Shown here piece after piece: positions 1 through 8,130 of a stretch of 43,553 bases of DNA. Position numbers and translations under genes: made by a program. Position 1 is the first letter of the stretch. Every line of letters begins with the position of its first letter. This stretch comes from a bacterium (lineage in GTDB: Bacteria > CG2-30-53-67). The stretch spans positions 1-43,553 of the forward strand of contig JAJRUP010000138.1 in NCBI GenBank assembly GCA_024277725.1, in the 5' to 3' direction. The notes under the pieces were generated by a model, which did no database searches, had not been told where the DNA came from, and was given only the letters and a program-made list of their open reading frames with translations.

Positions 1-195
1 AGGGCGGGTAAGCCCCGGCCTGGGGTGGGGGTGGAACCATTTGACCCCAAGACACCTTTGTAAGTGGCCGCCGGAGGCGGCAAGGATGAACGAAAAGCGG
101 GACACGCTTTAGCGTAATTTACTTCAAATGGCGGGGGAGGAATCTCCTCCCCCGCCTCGTAAAAAGGCGTTCTTCGACTTTTTGCGAGGTCATCA
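1..195. repeat. Dispersed repeat family A, copy 1 (non-coding leader of the TPR operon)
   Basis: The 222-base gap before the first gene holds this element; I see no gene in it. Its left end (1-20) matches 29848-29867 at 19 of 20 bases, CATTTGACC recurs in both copies, and its right end (161-190) matches 29925-29954 with two differences. It contains a perfect 12-bp hairpin (130-141 with 145-156, 3-nt loop) and an imperfect AT-cored hairpin (155-189) flanked by CCTCG/CGAGG. The left border may lie outside the window. Both copies stand just upstream of a gene for a repeat-rich (TPR or HEAT) protein at the head of an operon. Function unknown. Confidence 0.7.
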
Positions 196-261
196 AGTTT
201 GTAAAATGAATGCCGGATCCCGATGGAGCTTTCTGGATTTCAAAGGCGAGAGATTGAAGGC

Positions 262-2304
262 ATGCGTAAACTGAAGTTCACCGTACTTACGATGATTCTT
301 GCAGGCTTCATGACGGCTTCCTCTTCCGCCATTCCCCCGGCGGAGGATCATCCGGAAAACAACCTGGAGATCCCCCCCTCCACAACAGCGGCGCAGGTCG
401 TTGCGCCGGAACGGGACGATCTTTCTCAGGCCTATGCCCGCTACCGGGATGCACGTTATGAAGAGGGAGCGAGGATCCTCGAAGTCTTCCTGACCACGCA
501 GATCAAACCCGATGAAAAAGAGGCCGCTCTCGTTCTTCTGGGCGAGTGTTACTATCACATGATCGATGAAAACCCGAAAGTAAACATGCAGCTGATGCTG
601 AATACCTATGAAAAGCTCACCCGGTTGTTTCCGAGTTCTCCTGCGGGGCCGAAGGCCCTCTACCGGGTTGCCGGAATCTTGTACAGACAGAAAATGTTTC
701 AAAAGGCCATCTTCCAGTATCGGAAGATCATGCGCCGATACCCGGATTCGTTTTATGTTGCACCTGCCATGTTCAACATGGGCAAGTCCCTGGTGAAGAT
801 CCAGGAGGAAGCCAAGGGACTGAAGGTCATCCAGGAGGTTGTCGAGAAATATCCCGAACATCCCGTGACTCAGGAGGTTCAGTCCTACCTGATCGATCAT
901 GATATGAAACTGAAAAAGTATCAAGAGGCTTTGCAACGTTTTGCGAAGATATCGTACGAGGTGATCCTGTACAATCCGAATCTTAGGCAGATGTATCCTG
1001 AACTGATGTTCCGGTTTGGTCGTTATCAGGAGGCAAGGGATGTCTATTTTAAATTGATCAATGTCTATCCCGATGATCCCCGTGCCTCATTCTGGATGGC
1101 AAGGATCGGGGATGCCTATGCCCGGGAGAAGAATGGGCAGGATGCAATAAAAATTTATTACCAAACCAAAAATCGTTTTCCCGGCAGTGAAGGAGAAATT
1201 CTGGCGGATTTGGGGATTCTCGACGTTCATTGTGAGGAACCTTCCCGGTTTCCCTTTCAAAAAATTGTCGAGGGATACGATCAACTTCTCGCGGATATTC
1301 CAAAGGGACCCCTACACAGTCTTGTGATGATGCGAAAGGCGATGATGTTCTACAAAAACAACTCCCTGCCGGAAGCGATTGCGTTATTGGATCAATTCTT
1401 CCGGGAATATCCGGAAAGTCCGTACGGGAAGAAATGTCAGGAAGTTTTGACGGATGCCTTTGCAAGACGGATCACGGCACTGTATCAGCAAGGTCGGTTT
1501 CCTGAAATCGTTGATCTGATGCAGAGAAATAAGCAATATCTGAAACTGGACGGACTCCCTTCCGTGCTCGCATGGAAAATTGCCGAGAGTCATTATCAGG
1601 TTGCCTTTTTTCATACGGCTTCCGTGATGATGGAGCGACTCCGGAAGCGGGATGCCGCGTACAGGATGAATGAGACGCTGCTCTTTCGGCTTGGTGAAAT
1701 CTATCTGGCCCAGGGTGCCGTCGAGCAATCCCGGGAGTTGTTCGATGCTCTGCTGAAACGTTTTCCGGAAAGCCGGTACCGGGGAGATGTGTACGCATTG
1801 AAGGGGCGGCGGGCCTTTCTCACCGGAGAGATGGATCAAACCATTCAATATTGTCGGCGTGCTCTCCGTGAGAAATGCCGGAGCCGCAGGGTGGATGCTT
1901 ATTATTACCTCGGGGCTGCACTGGCGGAACAGGGGGAAACGGAGCAGGCGCTCCAGGCTTATCAATCCGTGTTGACGAAGGGGCGAAATGATCCGTCGGC
2001 GCGGGAGAAGAAAATTCTGCCAAGCGCCCAATTTGCCATGGGAGATTTGCTGTACGATCTGGGGAGAAAGGAAGATGCCCGGGAAATTTATCAGGAAGCC
2101 GTGAAAAGCTATCCCGACGATCCGAACGCGGATTGGGCACAATATCGCATTGCCCTGATCCAGGCCGAAAAAGGGAACGCTGCGGCGGCGCTGAAAACTC
2201 TGGAAGGAATTGAAAAAAAGCCCGGGGAAGACCTTCTGGGGCTCCTGATTCGGACGGCCGGCAACGAAATCAAATGGCAACAGGACCTTCAAAAGTCGCT
2301 GTAA
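262..2304 (+). CDS. Exported TPR-repeat protein (680 aa)
   Basis: The product is a long tetratricopeptide-repeat protein, probably a periplasmic or envelope scaffold. I chose the ATG at 262 because it follows an AAGG-type ribosome site and opens directly into a signal peptide (basic MRKLK, hydrophobic stretch, then ASSSA near residue 23); an in-frame ATG at 223 would bury that signal. No lipobox cysteine is visible. From about residue 60 to the end there are successive helical repeats with TPR signatures, such as A-x-Y near Y-P-[DE]-[DS]-P turns (for example YPDSFYVAPAMFNMGK and YPDDPNADWAQYRIA). It lies 25 bp upstream of the FlrB-like kinase gene, so it is probably co-transcribed with the flagellar regulators. 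Its exact role is unknown; a surface or flagellar assembly scaffold is only a guess from context. Confidence 0.85.
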   Translation: MRKLKFTVLTMILAGFMTASSSAIPPAEDHPENNLEIPPSTTAAQVVAPERDDLSQAYARYRDARYEEGARILEVFLTTQIKPDEKEAALVLLGECYYHMIDENPKVNMQLMLNTYEKLTRLFPSSPAGPKALYRVAGILYRQKMFQKAIFQYRKIMRRYPDSFYVAPAMFNMGKSLVKIQEEAKGLKVIQEVVEKYPEHPVTQEVQSYLIDHDMKLKKYQEALQRFAKISYEVILYNPNLRQMYPELMFRFGRYQEARDVYFKLINVYPDDPRASFWMARIGDAYAREKNGQDAIKIYYQTKNRFPGSEGEILADLGILDVHCEEPSRFPFQKIVEGYDQLLADIPKGPLHSLVMMRKAMMFYKNNSLPEAIALLDQFFREYPESPYGKKCQEVLTDAFARRITALYQQGRFPEIVDLMQRNKQYLKLDGLPSVLAWKIAESHYQVAFFHTASVMMERLRKRDAAYRMNETLLFRLGEIYLAQGAVEQSRELFDALLKRFPESRYRGDVYALKGRRAFLTGEMDQTIQYCRRALREKCRSRRVDAYYYLGAALAEQGETEQALQAYQSVLTKGRNDPSAREKKILPSAQFAMGDLLYDLGRKEDAREIYQEAVKSYPDDPNADWAQYRIALIQAEKGNAAAALKTLEGIEKKPGEDLLGLLIRTAGNEIKWQQDLQKSL

Positions 2305-2329
2305 TGCAAATCAAGACAGGAGATCTTTC

Positions 2330-3619
2330 ATGAAGCCCGGAAAGGACGAGGAACTGGAACTTCTGAGCCGTGCCCTGGAGACATTTCACCAGGCCTCGGG
2401 TCAACTGGAACAGACTTACTGCCAATTGGAAGAAAAGGTCGAAACACTTACCCGGGAACTGGAGAAAAAGAATCGGGATCTGGTGCGCAACCTTGAAGAA
2501 AAAGAAAAAGTAAAATGTTATCTCCACAACATCCTGGAGAGTCTGCGGACCGGCGTGATTGTTCTTGATCTCTCCTGCCGGATCACGGTCTGCAACCGTG
2601 CCGTGGAGGAACTGATCGGCGACTCCCCCCAAAGGATCCAGGAGAAAGGTGTGGCGGCCGCCCTGGGGGTTACGGGGACTTTTTCCGGAGGCCGGAAGGA
2701 ACTGGAGCATCTCATGAAAGTGCTCGACCAGACTTCCATGGTGCGGAGCAAAGGGCGCCGGGAACGGACCATCCATCTGACGACCTCGGTGCTGAACGAT
2801 GAAGAGGAGACCGTCATCGGTGGGATTATTCTCTTGAAGGATGTCACGGAAATTCGGAGACTGGAAGAAGAGGCTGCCCGGCGCAACCGATTGACCTCCA
2901 TGGGAGAAATGGCCGCAAATATCGCCCATGAAATCCGTAACCCACTGGGTGGGATAGAACTTTTTGCTTCTCTTCTGAAGAAAGAACTTCAGGAAGATCC
3001 CGAGCGTCTTGAACTGGTCGAAAACATCAGCGCCGGTGTGAAGAGTCTGAATCATATCCTCTCCAATCTGCTCTACTATACCCGTCCACTGCGTCCGGTC
3101 TTTCTCCCTCTGTCGGTCCAGGGGATTCTGGAAGAATCCCTGGTTTTTGCCGGACATGTGCTGAAGCAGAAGGGGATTACCTGGACCTGTGTGCATGAGG
3201 GGGAGGATCGGGAACTGATCAGCGATGGAGAACTCTTGAAACAGGTTTTGATGAATCTGATCTTGAATGCCGTGCAGGCGATGCCCCGGGGGGGAGCGCT
3301 GCAGGTCGTCTCGGAAATCGAAGAAGAGGTCGTGGAGTTTCGTGTTTCCGATAACGGCCCGGGGATTCCTGAAGAGGATCTTCAGAAGATATTTCATCCC
3401 TTTTATACCACGCGACCCAAGGGGACCGGGCTGGGGTTGGCGATTGTCCATCAATTAGTGGAGACCCTGGGCGGAAAAATCTCCGTGGAAAGCCGGCCGG
3501 GTGAGGGAACCACCTTTACTCTTCACTTTCCCCTGGCCGGCAGACCGTCGGTCTCGGAGAAGGGACGTCTCTTCGCTCCCTTTGCACGGGAAACCGATCC
3601 CGTGATTACCGGTTGCTGA
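2330..3619 (+). CDS. Soluble PAS-domain sensor histidine kinase, FlrB/FleS-like
   Basis: This is a two-component kinase expected to phosphorylate the regulator encoded next to it. There is no membrane segment, so it should sense an internal cue. Residues about 5-62 form a charged coiled coil, about 65-175 a PAS domain, then a HisKA dimerisation domain with the H box MAANIAHEIRNP (phospho-acceptor His200), and a HATPase domain with the N box (NLILNAVQAMP), G1 (DNGPGIP) and G2 (GTGLGLAIV). An AGGAG ribosome site precedes the ATG. The gene overlaps the longest frame of the next gene by 7 bp, but that regulator probably starts at 3646. Architecture and position fit FlrB/FleS, kinases that control class III flagellar genes through a sigma-54 activator. 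Confidence 0.88.
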   Translation: MKPGKDEELELLSRALETFHQASGQLEQTYCQLEEKVETLTRELEKKNRDLVRNLEEKEKVKCYLHNILESLRTGVIVLDLSCRITVCNRAVEELIGDSPQRIQEKGVAAALGVTGTFSGGRKELEHLMKVLDQTSMVRSKGRRERTIHLTTSVLNDEEETVIGGIILLKDVTEIRRLEEEAARRNRLTSMGEMAANIAHEIRNPLGGIELFASLLKKELQEDPERLELVENISAGVKSLNHILSNLLYYTRPLRPVFLPLSVQGILEESLVFAGHVLKQKGITWTCVHEGEDRELISDGELLKQVLMNLILNAVQAMPRGGALQVVSEIEEEVVEFRVSDNGPGIPEEDLQKIFHPFYTTRPKGTGLGLAIVHQLVETLGGKISVESRPGEGTTFTLHFPLAGRPSVSEKGRLFAPFARETDPVITGC

Positions 3620-3645
3620 ATGCAGCAGAATCTGCAGGAGAAAAC

Positions 3646-5067
3646 ATGGGAAAACAGAAGATTCTCGTCGTGGATGATGATGGACAGATGCGGTTGGGAC
3701 TGAAAGAGGCCCTCATCCGTCATGGATATGCCGTGGATCCCTGTGGCAGCGCCGACGAAGCCTTGAAGGTCCTGGCCGGCACGCGGTATGCGATGGTGAT
3801 TACCGATATGCGGATGCCGGGACGGTCGGGGCTCGACCTGCTCGATGAAGTCAAAAAGAGGTCGCCCGAAACCCCTGTGGTGGTCATGACTGCTTTCGGG
3901 ACGATTCAGGATGCCGTTGATGCGATGAAAGGCGGGGCCTTCGATTATCTCATGAAACCCTTTGACCAGGAGACGCTGGAAAAGGTCGTTGCCAAGGCCC
4001 TGAAAGAGACGACAGGAAAGGTCCTTCGGAAATCTTTGCGATCTTCCGGACGGAACCGGAAAGAGGAGAAAGAGTTCGTAACCCGTGACCCGGTGCTGAT
4101 CAAGACCTTGCGGTTTGTCCGGGAGATCTCGGCCAGTCGTTCCACCGTCCTGATTCAGGGAGAGAGCGGGACCGGGAAAGAGTTGATCGCCCGTATGATT
4201 CACGCGAACAGTTCCGTTTCCACCGGCCCTTTTGTGGCGGTGAATTGTGCGGCAATTCCGGAGGGATTGTTGGAGAGCGAACTTTTCGGTCATGAAAAAG
4301 GCGCTTTCAGCGGCGCCCATGCACGAAAGATCGGGAAATTCGAGCAGGCCGATGGGGGGACTCTCCTTCTGGATGAAGTGGGAGAGATGGACCTGGTTCT
4401 CCAGGCCAAGCTTCTCCGGGTACTCCAGGAACGGGAGATTGACCGCATCGGCGGTGCCCGGTCCATCCCGGTGGATGTTCGAATTCTTGCAACCACAAAT
4501 CGGGATTTGCGCCGGGAAGTCGAAGAAGGACGTTTTCGTGAGGACCTGTTCTACCGGCTCAATGTGGTTCCGCTGCGGATCCCTCCCCTGCGGGAACGTA
4601 CCTGCGATATCCTCCCGCTCTGCGAATATTTCATTCAGTGCCGAACGTCCGGTGAGGTGGTGGGACTTTCCCCGGAGGCTGCGGCCTTCCTGAAGAAAAG
4701 GAATTTTCCGGGAAATGTTCGTGAACTGGAGAACCTGATCGAGCGGGCGATGCTGATCCGCCGGGGCGATGAGATCGATGTGGAGGACCTGACGGCACCG
4801 GACAGCGGGGTCCGGCCGACGGAATCGATCCGGGTTCTGCCGGGACAGCGGGGATCGGTGAAGAACATGGAACAGGAACTGGTCCTCCAGACCTTGCGCG
4901 AGGTTCATGGCAATCGGACGCAGGCCGCCGTGCTTCTCGGCATCAGTATCCGCACGCTTCGGAACAAGCTGGCGGAGTATCGAAAAGCGGGGATTACAGT
5001 GCCCGACTATGAGCCGGAAAAGCAATCCAGAGGGAGGGGGGCTGCGCTTCGATGTGCCGGAGGGTAG
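3646..5067 (+). CDS. Sigma-54 dependent response regulator, FlrC/NtrC-like (473 aa)
   Basis: This bacterial enhancer-binding protein should activate sigma-54 polymerase at flagellar promoters. Domains in order: receiver (residues 3-120, acceptor Asp54, conserved Lys104), AAA+ domain with Walker A GESGTGKE (172-179), the sigma-54 contact loop GAFSGA (219-224, usually GAFTGA) and Walker B LLLDEVGE, the sensor region around FREDLFYRLNV, and a C-terminal Fis-type helix-turn-helix (NRTQAAVLLGISIRTLRNKL). The ATG at 3646 is preceded by AGGAG and starts the receiver cleanly; an earlier in-frame start at 3613 would add 11 residues. A sigma-54 promoter lies about 165 bp after the stop, in front of flgB, which makes the target clear. 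Threonine to serine in the GAFTGA loop is conservative and probably functional. Confidence 0.92.
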   Translation: MGKQKILVVDDDGQMRLGLKEALIRHGYAVDPCGSADEALKVLAGTRYAMVITDMRMPGRSGLDLLDEVKKRSPETPVVVMTAFGTIQDAVDAMKGGAFDYLMKPFDQETLEKVVAKALKETTGKVLRKSLRSSGRNRKEEKEFVTRDPVLIKTLRFVREISASRSTVLIQGESGTGKELIARMIHANSSVSTGPFVAVNCAAIPEGLLESELFGHEKGAFSGAHARKIGKFEQADGGTLLLDEVGEMDLVLQAKLLRVLQEREIDRIGGARSIPVDVRILATTNRDLRREVEEGRFREDLFYRLNVVPLRIPPLRERTCDILPLCEYFIQCRTSGEVVGLSPEAAAFLKKRNFPGNVRELENLIERAMLIRRGDEIDVEDLTAPDSGVRPTESIRVLPGQRGSVKNMEQELVLQTLREVHGNRTQAAVLLGISIRTLRNKLAEYRKAGITVPDYEPEKQSRGRGAALRCAGG

Positions 5068-5083
5068 GAGCATCGTGCCCATT

Positions 5084-5109
5084 CCGGAAAAATGTGCCTA
5101 CTTTTCCGG
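5084..5109. promoter_or_regulatory. CCGGAAAA inverted repeat, possible activator site or flrC terminator
   Basis: A perfect 8-bp inverted repeat, CCGGAAAA (5084-5091) and TTTTCCGG (5102-5109), lies just after the FlrC-like gene and about 120-145 bp upstream of the flgB -24 element, a usual distance for enhancer-binding sites. The motif CCGGAAAA recurs at 17118-17125 upstream of the motA sigma-54 promoter. It could instead be an RNA hairpin ending transcription of the regulator operon, although no T-run follows directly. Confidence 0.35.
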
Positions 5110-5230
5110 TTCTCCGGCATTGCCGGACGACATGGAAATAACATGAATATATCTCTGTAACATGGTGTAAATAAAGAAAATATAGAGGTGGTGAAATTGC
5201 GCCTCCGGGGATCGTGAACCTGCGGCGGCA

Positions 5231-5246
5231 TGGCATGAAAGTTGCT
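5231..5246 (+). promoter_or_regulatory. Sigma-54 (-24/-12) promoter for the flgB operon
   Basis: TGGCATGAAAGTTGCT keeps the invariant GG and GC exactly 10 bases apart and matches the consensus TGGCAC-N5-TTGCA/T closely. It lies 58 bp upstream of the flgB start codon and just downstream of the gene for a sigma-54 activator. The predicted transcript start is near 5257-5260. Confidence 0.82.
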
Positions 5247-5304
5247 CATTCGGTTTATGGTGTTTTCCTGCAACCAGGAATGTTGAGAAAGGAAGGGAAA
5301 GGCG

Positions 5305-5712
5305 ATGGCGGATCTTTTTGGAAAGGAACTTCAGGTACTGGCCCGGTCTCTCGATTTCTGTGTACAGCGCAATAACCTGATTGCGGCCAATCTGGCCAAT
5401 GCCGATACCCCCGGTTACAAGGCCGTGCGGATCGATTTTGAAGAGGCCCTGCAGCAGATGGTTGAGCAACAGGGAGGCAAAGAAATCCGCAGGACCGATC
5501 CAAAACATTTTCCCTTGGACCCGGCCGTAATGCAGGTGAAGCCGGAGATATACATCCGGGAGGAGTCCGTCAAACGGGACGGCAATTCCGTTGATATGGA
5601 CGAAGAGATCGCGAAGATGTCCATCAATCAAATCCGGTACAACGCCGGTGCGGAGGTTCTCAATAAACTGTTCAAAGGCCTTGAATATGCGATTCAGGAG
5701 GGAGGTCAGTAG
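5305..5712 (+). CDS. flgB: Flagellar proximal rod protein FlgB
   Basis: FlgB is one of the proximal rod subunits above the MS ring, exported through the flagellar type III gate. The 135-aa product has the family N-terminal signature (QRNNLIAANLANADTPGYKA), the middle GNSVDMDEEIAKM motif and a C-terminal helix ending in LNKLFKGLEYAI. Its length is normal. The start follows a GGAAGGGAAAGG ribosome site. It is the first gene after the sigma-54 promoter, and flgC begins 3 bp after its stop. Confidence 0.96.
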   Translation: MADLFGKELQVLARSLDFCVQRNNLIAANLANADTPGYKAVRIDFEEALQQMVEQQGGKEIRRTDPKHFPLDPAVMQVKPEIYIREESVKRDGNSVDMDEEIAKMSINQIRYNAGAEVLNKLFKGLEYAIQEGGQ

Positions 5713-5715
5713 AAA

Positions 5716-6153
5716 ATGGATTTCTTTAATGCCATGAACATCAGTGCATCGGCACTCAGTGCGCAGCGGGAACGGATGAATGTCGTGGCGAGCAATCTGG
5801 CAAACATCCATACCACCCGCACCCCGGAAGGAGGACCCTACCGAAAGAAGAGCGTCGTCTTTGAGGCGCAGGACCCGGCCGGTCCCTTTGAAAGTATGCT
5901 CCAGGACCGGTTACGGGAACATGTGAAGGGAGTACGTGTCGCCGGGATCGAGGCAAGCCGCAAACCGCCTCTTCGGGTTTATGATCCTTCCCATCCCGAC
6001 GCGGATGAAGAAGGCTATGTGCTGAAACCGGACATCAACCTGATGTCGGAAATCGTTGATATGATCTCCGCCTCCCGGTCCTTTGAGGCCAATGTGACGG
6101 CGGTGAATGCCTCCAAGAACATGGCGACCAAGGCCCTGGAGATCGGACAGTAA
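5716..6153 (+). CDS. flgC: Flagellar proximal rod protein FlgC
   Basis: This is the second proximal rod subunit. The 145-aa protein carries the rod/hook family N-terminus (SASALSAQRERMNVVASNLANIHTTRT), the GYVLKPDINLMSEIVDMI segment typical of FlgC, and the C-terminal coiled-coil helix (RSFEANVTAVNASKNMATKALEIG). It is translated right after flgB with a 3-bp gap and precedes fliE by 22 bp, the normal FlgB-FlgC-FliE order. Nothing is odd in length or motifs. Confidence 0.96.
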   Translation: MDFFNAMNISASALSAQRERMNVVASNLANIHTTRTPEGGPYRKKSVVFEAQDPAGPFESMLQDRLREHVKGVRVAGIEASRKPPLRVYDPSHPDADEEGYVLKPDINLMSEIVDMISASRSFEANVTAVNASKNMATKALEIGQ

Positions 6154-6175
6154 AGGGAATCGGTAGGAGAAGGTT

Positions 6176-6478
6176 ATGAACAAGATCGGCATGGGGCAGC
6201 CCCTTTCCATTCTCAAGGGAAATGAGTTGGAGAAAGAAACGGGGCGGGAGATTCAAAAAGGCTCTTTTCGGGAATTGTTAAAGAACTCGATTCATGAAGT
6301 TGATCGGGTGCAAAAGGAAGCGATGCAGGCCGCCGAGGACCTGGCCGTGGGAAAAACGGAAAACATTCATGAGACCATGATTGCCCTGAAAAAGGCGGAA
6401 CTGACCTTCAAGATGATGATGCAGGTGCGTAACAAGATTGTGAAAGCCTACGAAGAGATCATGCGGATGCAGGTCTGA
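6176..6478 (+). CDS. fliE: Flagellar hook-basal body protein FliE
   Basis: FliE links the MS ring to the proximal rod and is needed early for export of rod proteins. The product is 100 aa, normal for the family. The C-terminal two thirds hold the conserved helices: SFRELLKNSIHEVDRVQKEA, DLAVGKTENIHETMIALKKAELTFKMM and QVRNKIVKAYEEIMRMQV. The gene lies between flgC and fliF. A short inverted repeat GAACCG/CGGTTC (6479-6484, 6495-6500) sits in the 65-bp gap before fliF and might tune expression. Confidence 0.94.
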   Translation: MNKIGMGQPLSILKGNELEKETGREIQKGSFRELLKNSIHEVDRVQKEAMQAAEDLAVGKTENIHETMIALKKAELTFKMMMQVRNKIVKAYEEIMRMQV

Positions 6479-6543
6479 GAACCGGTCGGGCAAGCGGTTC
6501 CATGACGTAAACGATTCAACCGGTTTCTGACGAAGGAGTATCG

Positions 6544-8124
6544 ATGGCGGATTCCAGAAGTAATTTCCTCACCGGCCTGGGAGAACTTCCCACACCGAAG
6601 AAGATCCTGATCTTAGGGCTCCTCGGGACGGCTGCGGCCGGGTTTGTGTTCTTCATCCTTTCCCTTCAAAAGCCTTCATTTGTCCTCCTCTATTCCGGGC
6701 TCTCCTCGTCCGACGCGTCGGCTGTTGTGGAGGAACTCCGGAAGGAGCGGGTCCCCTATCAGATCGGTGCGGAAGGAGGGAGCATCCTGGTCCCGGGAGA
6801 CAAACTTTATGAAGCACGGCTTTCGCTGGCGGGGAAGGGGTTGCCTCAGAACGGCGTCGGTTTTGAAATCTTTGACAAGGTGAACATCGGGACGACGGAG
6901 TTCGTCCAGAAGATGAACTATCAGCGTGCCATGCAAGGTGAACTGGCCCGTACGATCTCGCAGATCGATGGCGTAGAACGGAGCCGGGTGCACATCTCCA
7001 TTCCCGAAGAAACCGTTTTTGTCGAGGACCAGCAGGAAACGACGGCCTCGGTCTTTCTCAAGCTGAAACCGGGATTCAAACTGCAGGCCGGGCAGGTGAA
7101 AGGGATCTCCTATCTTGTTTCCGGAGCGGTGGAAGGGCTGAAAGCCGAAAATGTCACCATCATGGACACCAACGGAAAGGTTTTAAGCGGTCCCCGGGAC
7201 GAAGACCCCGTTTTGGGACTCTCCAATTCCCAGGTCGAGATGCAGCAGATCCTGGAGCGGCATCTGGAGAAGAATATCCAGACCATGCTGGAAAAAGTCA
7301 TCGGTCCGGGCAAGGTGGTCGCTCAGGTCAGTGCCACGCTCAACTTTCAGCAGGTTCAGAGTACGGAAGAGATCTATGATCCGAACGTAACGGCCGTCCG
7401 GAGTGAACAGACCAGCAAGGAAAAATCGAGCGGACAGAACGGGACGCCTTCGGGGGTTCCCGGTGTGGCGTCCAATGTCCCCGGCGAAGGCGGGGGCGCC
7501 GCATCCGGTTTGAGCAGCAAAACATCACAACGACAGAGTGAAACCATAAATTATGAAATCAACAAGGTTACCCGTCAAGTGATCGATCCGGTAGGAACCA
7601 TTCAACGCCTGACCGTCGCTGTCCTGGTGGATGGGACTTACAAGCCGGTCGAAGGCTCGGAAGAAATGGAATACATTCCCCAGACGAAGGAGCAGATGGC
7701 CCAGTATGAAACGCTCATCAAAGGCGTGGTGGGGTTCGACGCAAAACGGGGGGATGAAATCCATGTCGAAAACATTCCTTTCCAGACCGGCAGTGATGAT
7801 TCCTGGGTCGAAAAAGGAGAGACGGGCGGATTGATCAGTCCGCTCATGATCGTCATCATACGGTATCTTCTGATGGCGCTCTTCGGGATTCTTTTTCTCC
7901 TCTTCTTCGTGAAACCCCTCGTAAACTGGTTGACCAGACAGTCCGCCGGTTCCGATTATCCCACGACGGTGGGGGAACTGGAGTCGGCGTTGAATGAAAA
8001 GATGCTTACGGGGATGAGCGCCAAGACGCAGGAGAATATGAAGGAAGAGATCCATCAACTGGTGAAGGAAGATCCTGCACTGGCGACGACTCTTGTCCGG
8101 GAATGGTTGAACGAGAAAGGGTAA
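6544..8124 (+). CDS. fliF: Flagellar MS-ring protein FliF
   Basis: FliF assembles the membrane MS ring on which rod, C-ring and export gate are built. The 526-aa protein has a first membrane segment at about residues 20-42, a secretin-like ring-building periplasmic region (YSGLSSSDASAVVEELRKERVPYQI; SRVHISIPEETVF), a low-complexity Gly/Ser-rich loop near residues 290-330, a second membrane segment at about 440-460, and a C-terminal tail (ATTLVREWLNEKG) of the type that binds FliG. Length and topology are normal. fliG starts 6 bp after the stop. Confidence 0.96.
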   Translation: MADSRSNFLTGLGELPTPKKILILGLLGTAAAGFVFFILSLQKPSFVLLYSGLSSSDASAVVEELRKERVPYQIGAEGGSILVPGDKLYEARLSLAGKGLPQNGVGFEIFDKVNIGTTEFVQKMNYQRAMQGELARTISQIDGVERSRVHISIPEETVFVEDQQETTASVFLKLKPGFKLQAGQVKGISYLVSGAVEGLKAENVTIMDTNGKVLSGPRDEDPVLGLSNSQVEMQQILERHLEKNIQTMLEKVIGPGKVVAQVSATLNFQQVQSTEEIYDPNVTAVRSEQTSKEKSSGQNGTPSGVPGVASNVPGEGGGAASGLSSKTSQRQSETINYEINKVTRQVIDPVGTIQRLTVAVLVDGTYKPVEGSEEMEYIPQTKEQMAQYETLIKGVVGFDAKRGDEIHVENIPFQTGSDDSWVEKGETGGLISPLMIVIIRYLLMALFGILFLLFFVKPLVNWLTRQSAGSDYPTTVGELESALNEKMLTGMSAKTQENMKEEIHQLVKEDPALATTLVREWLNEKG

Positions 8125-8130
8125 AAGAGA

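Noticed and set aside
130-156. Strong GC hairpin as an intrinsic terminator
   Set aside because: The 12-bp stem is perfect but no T-run follows on either strand.
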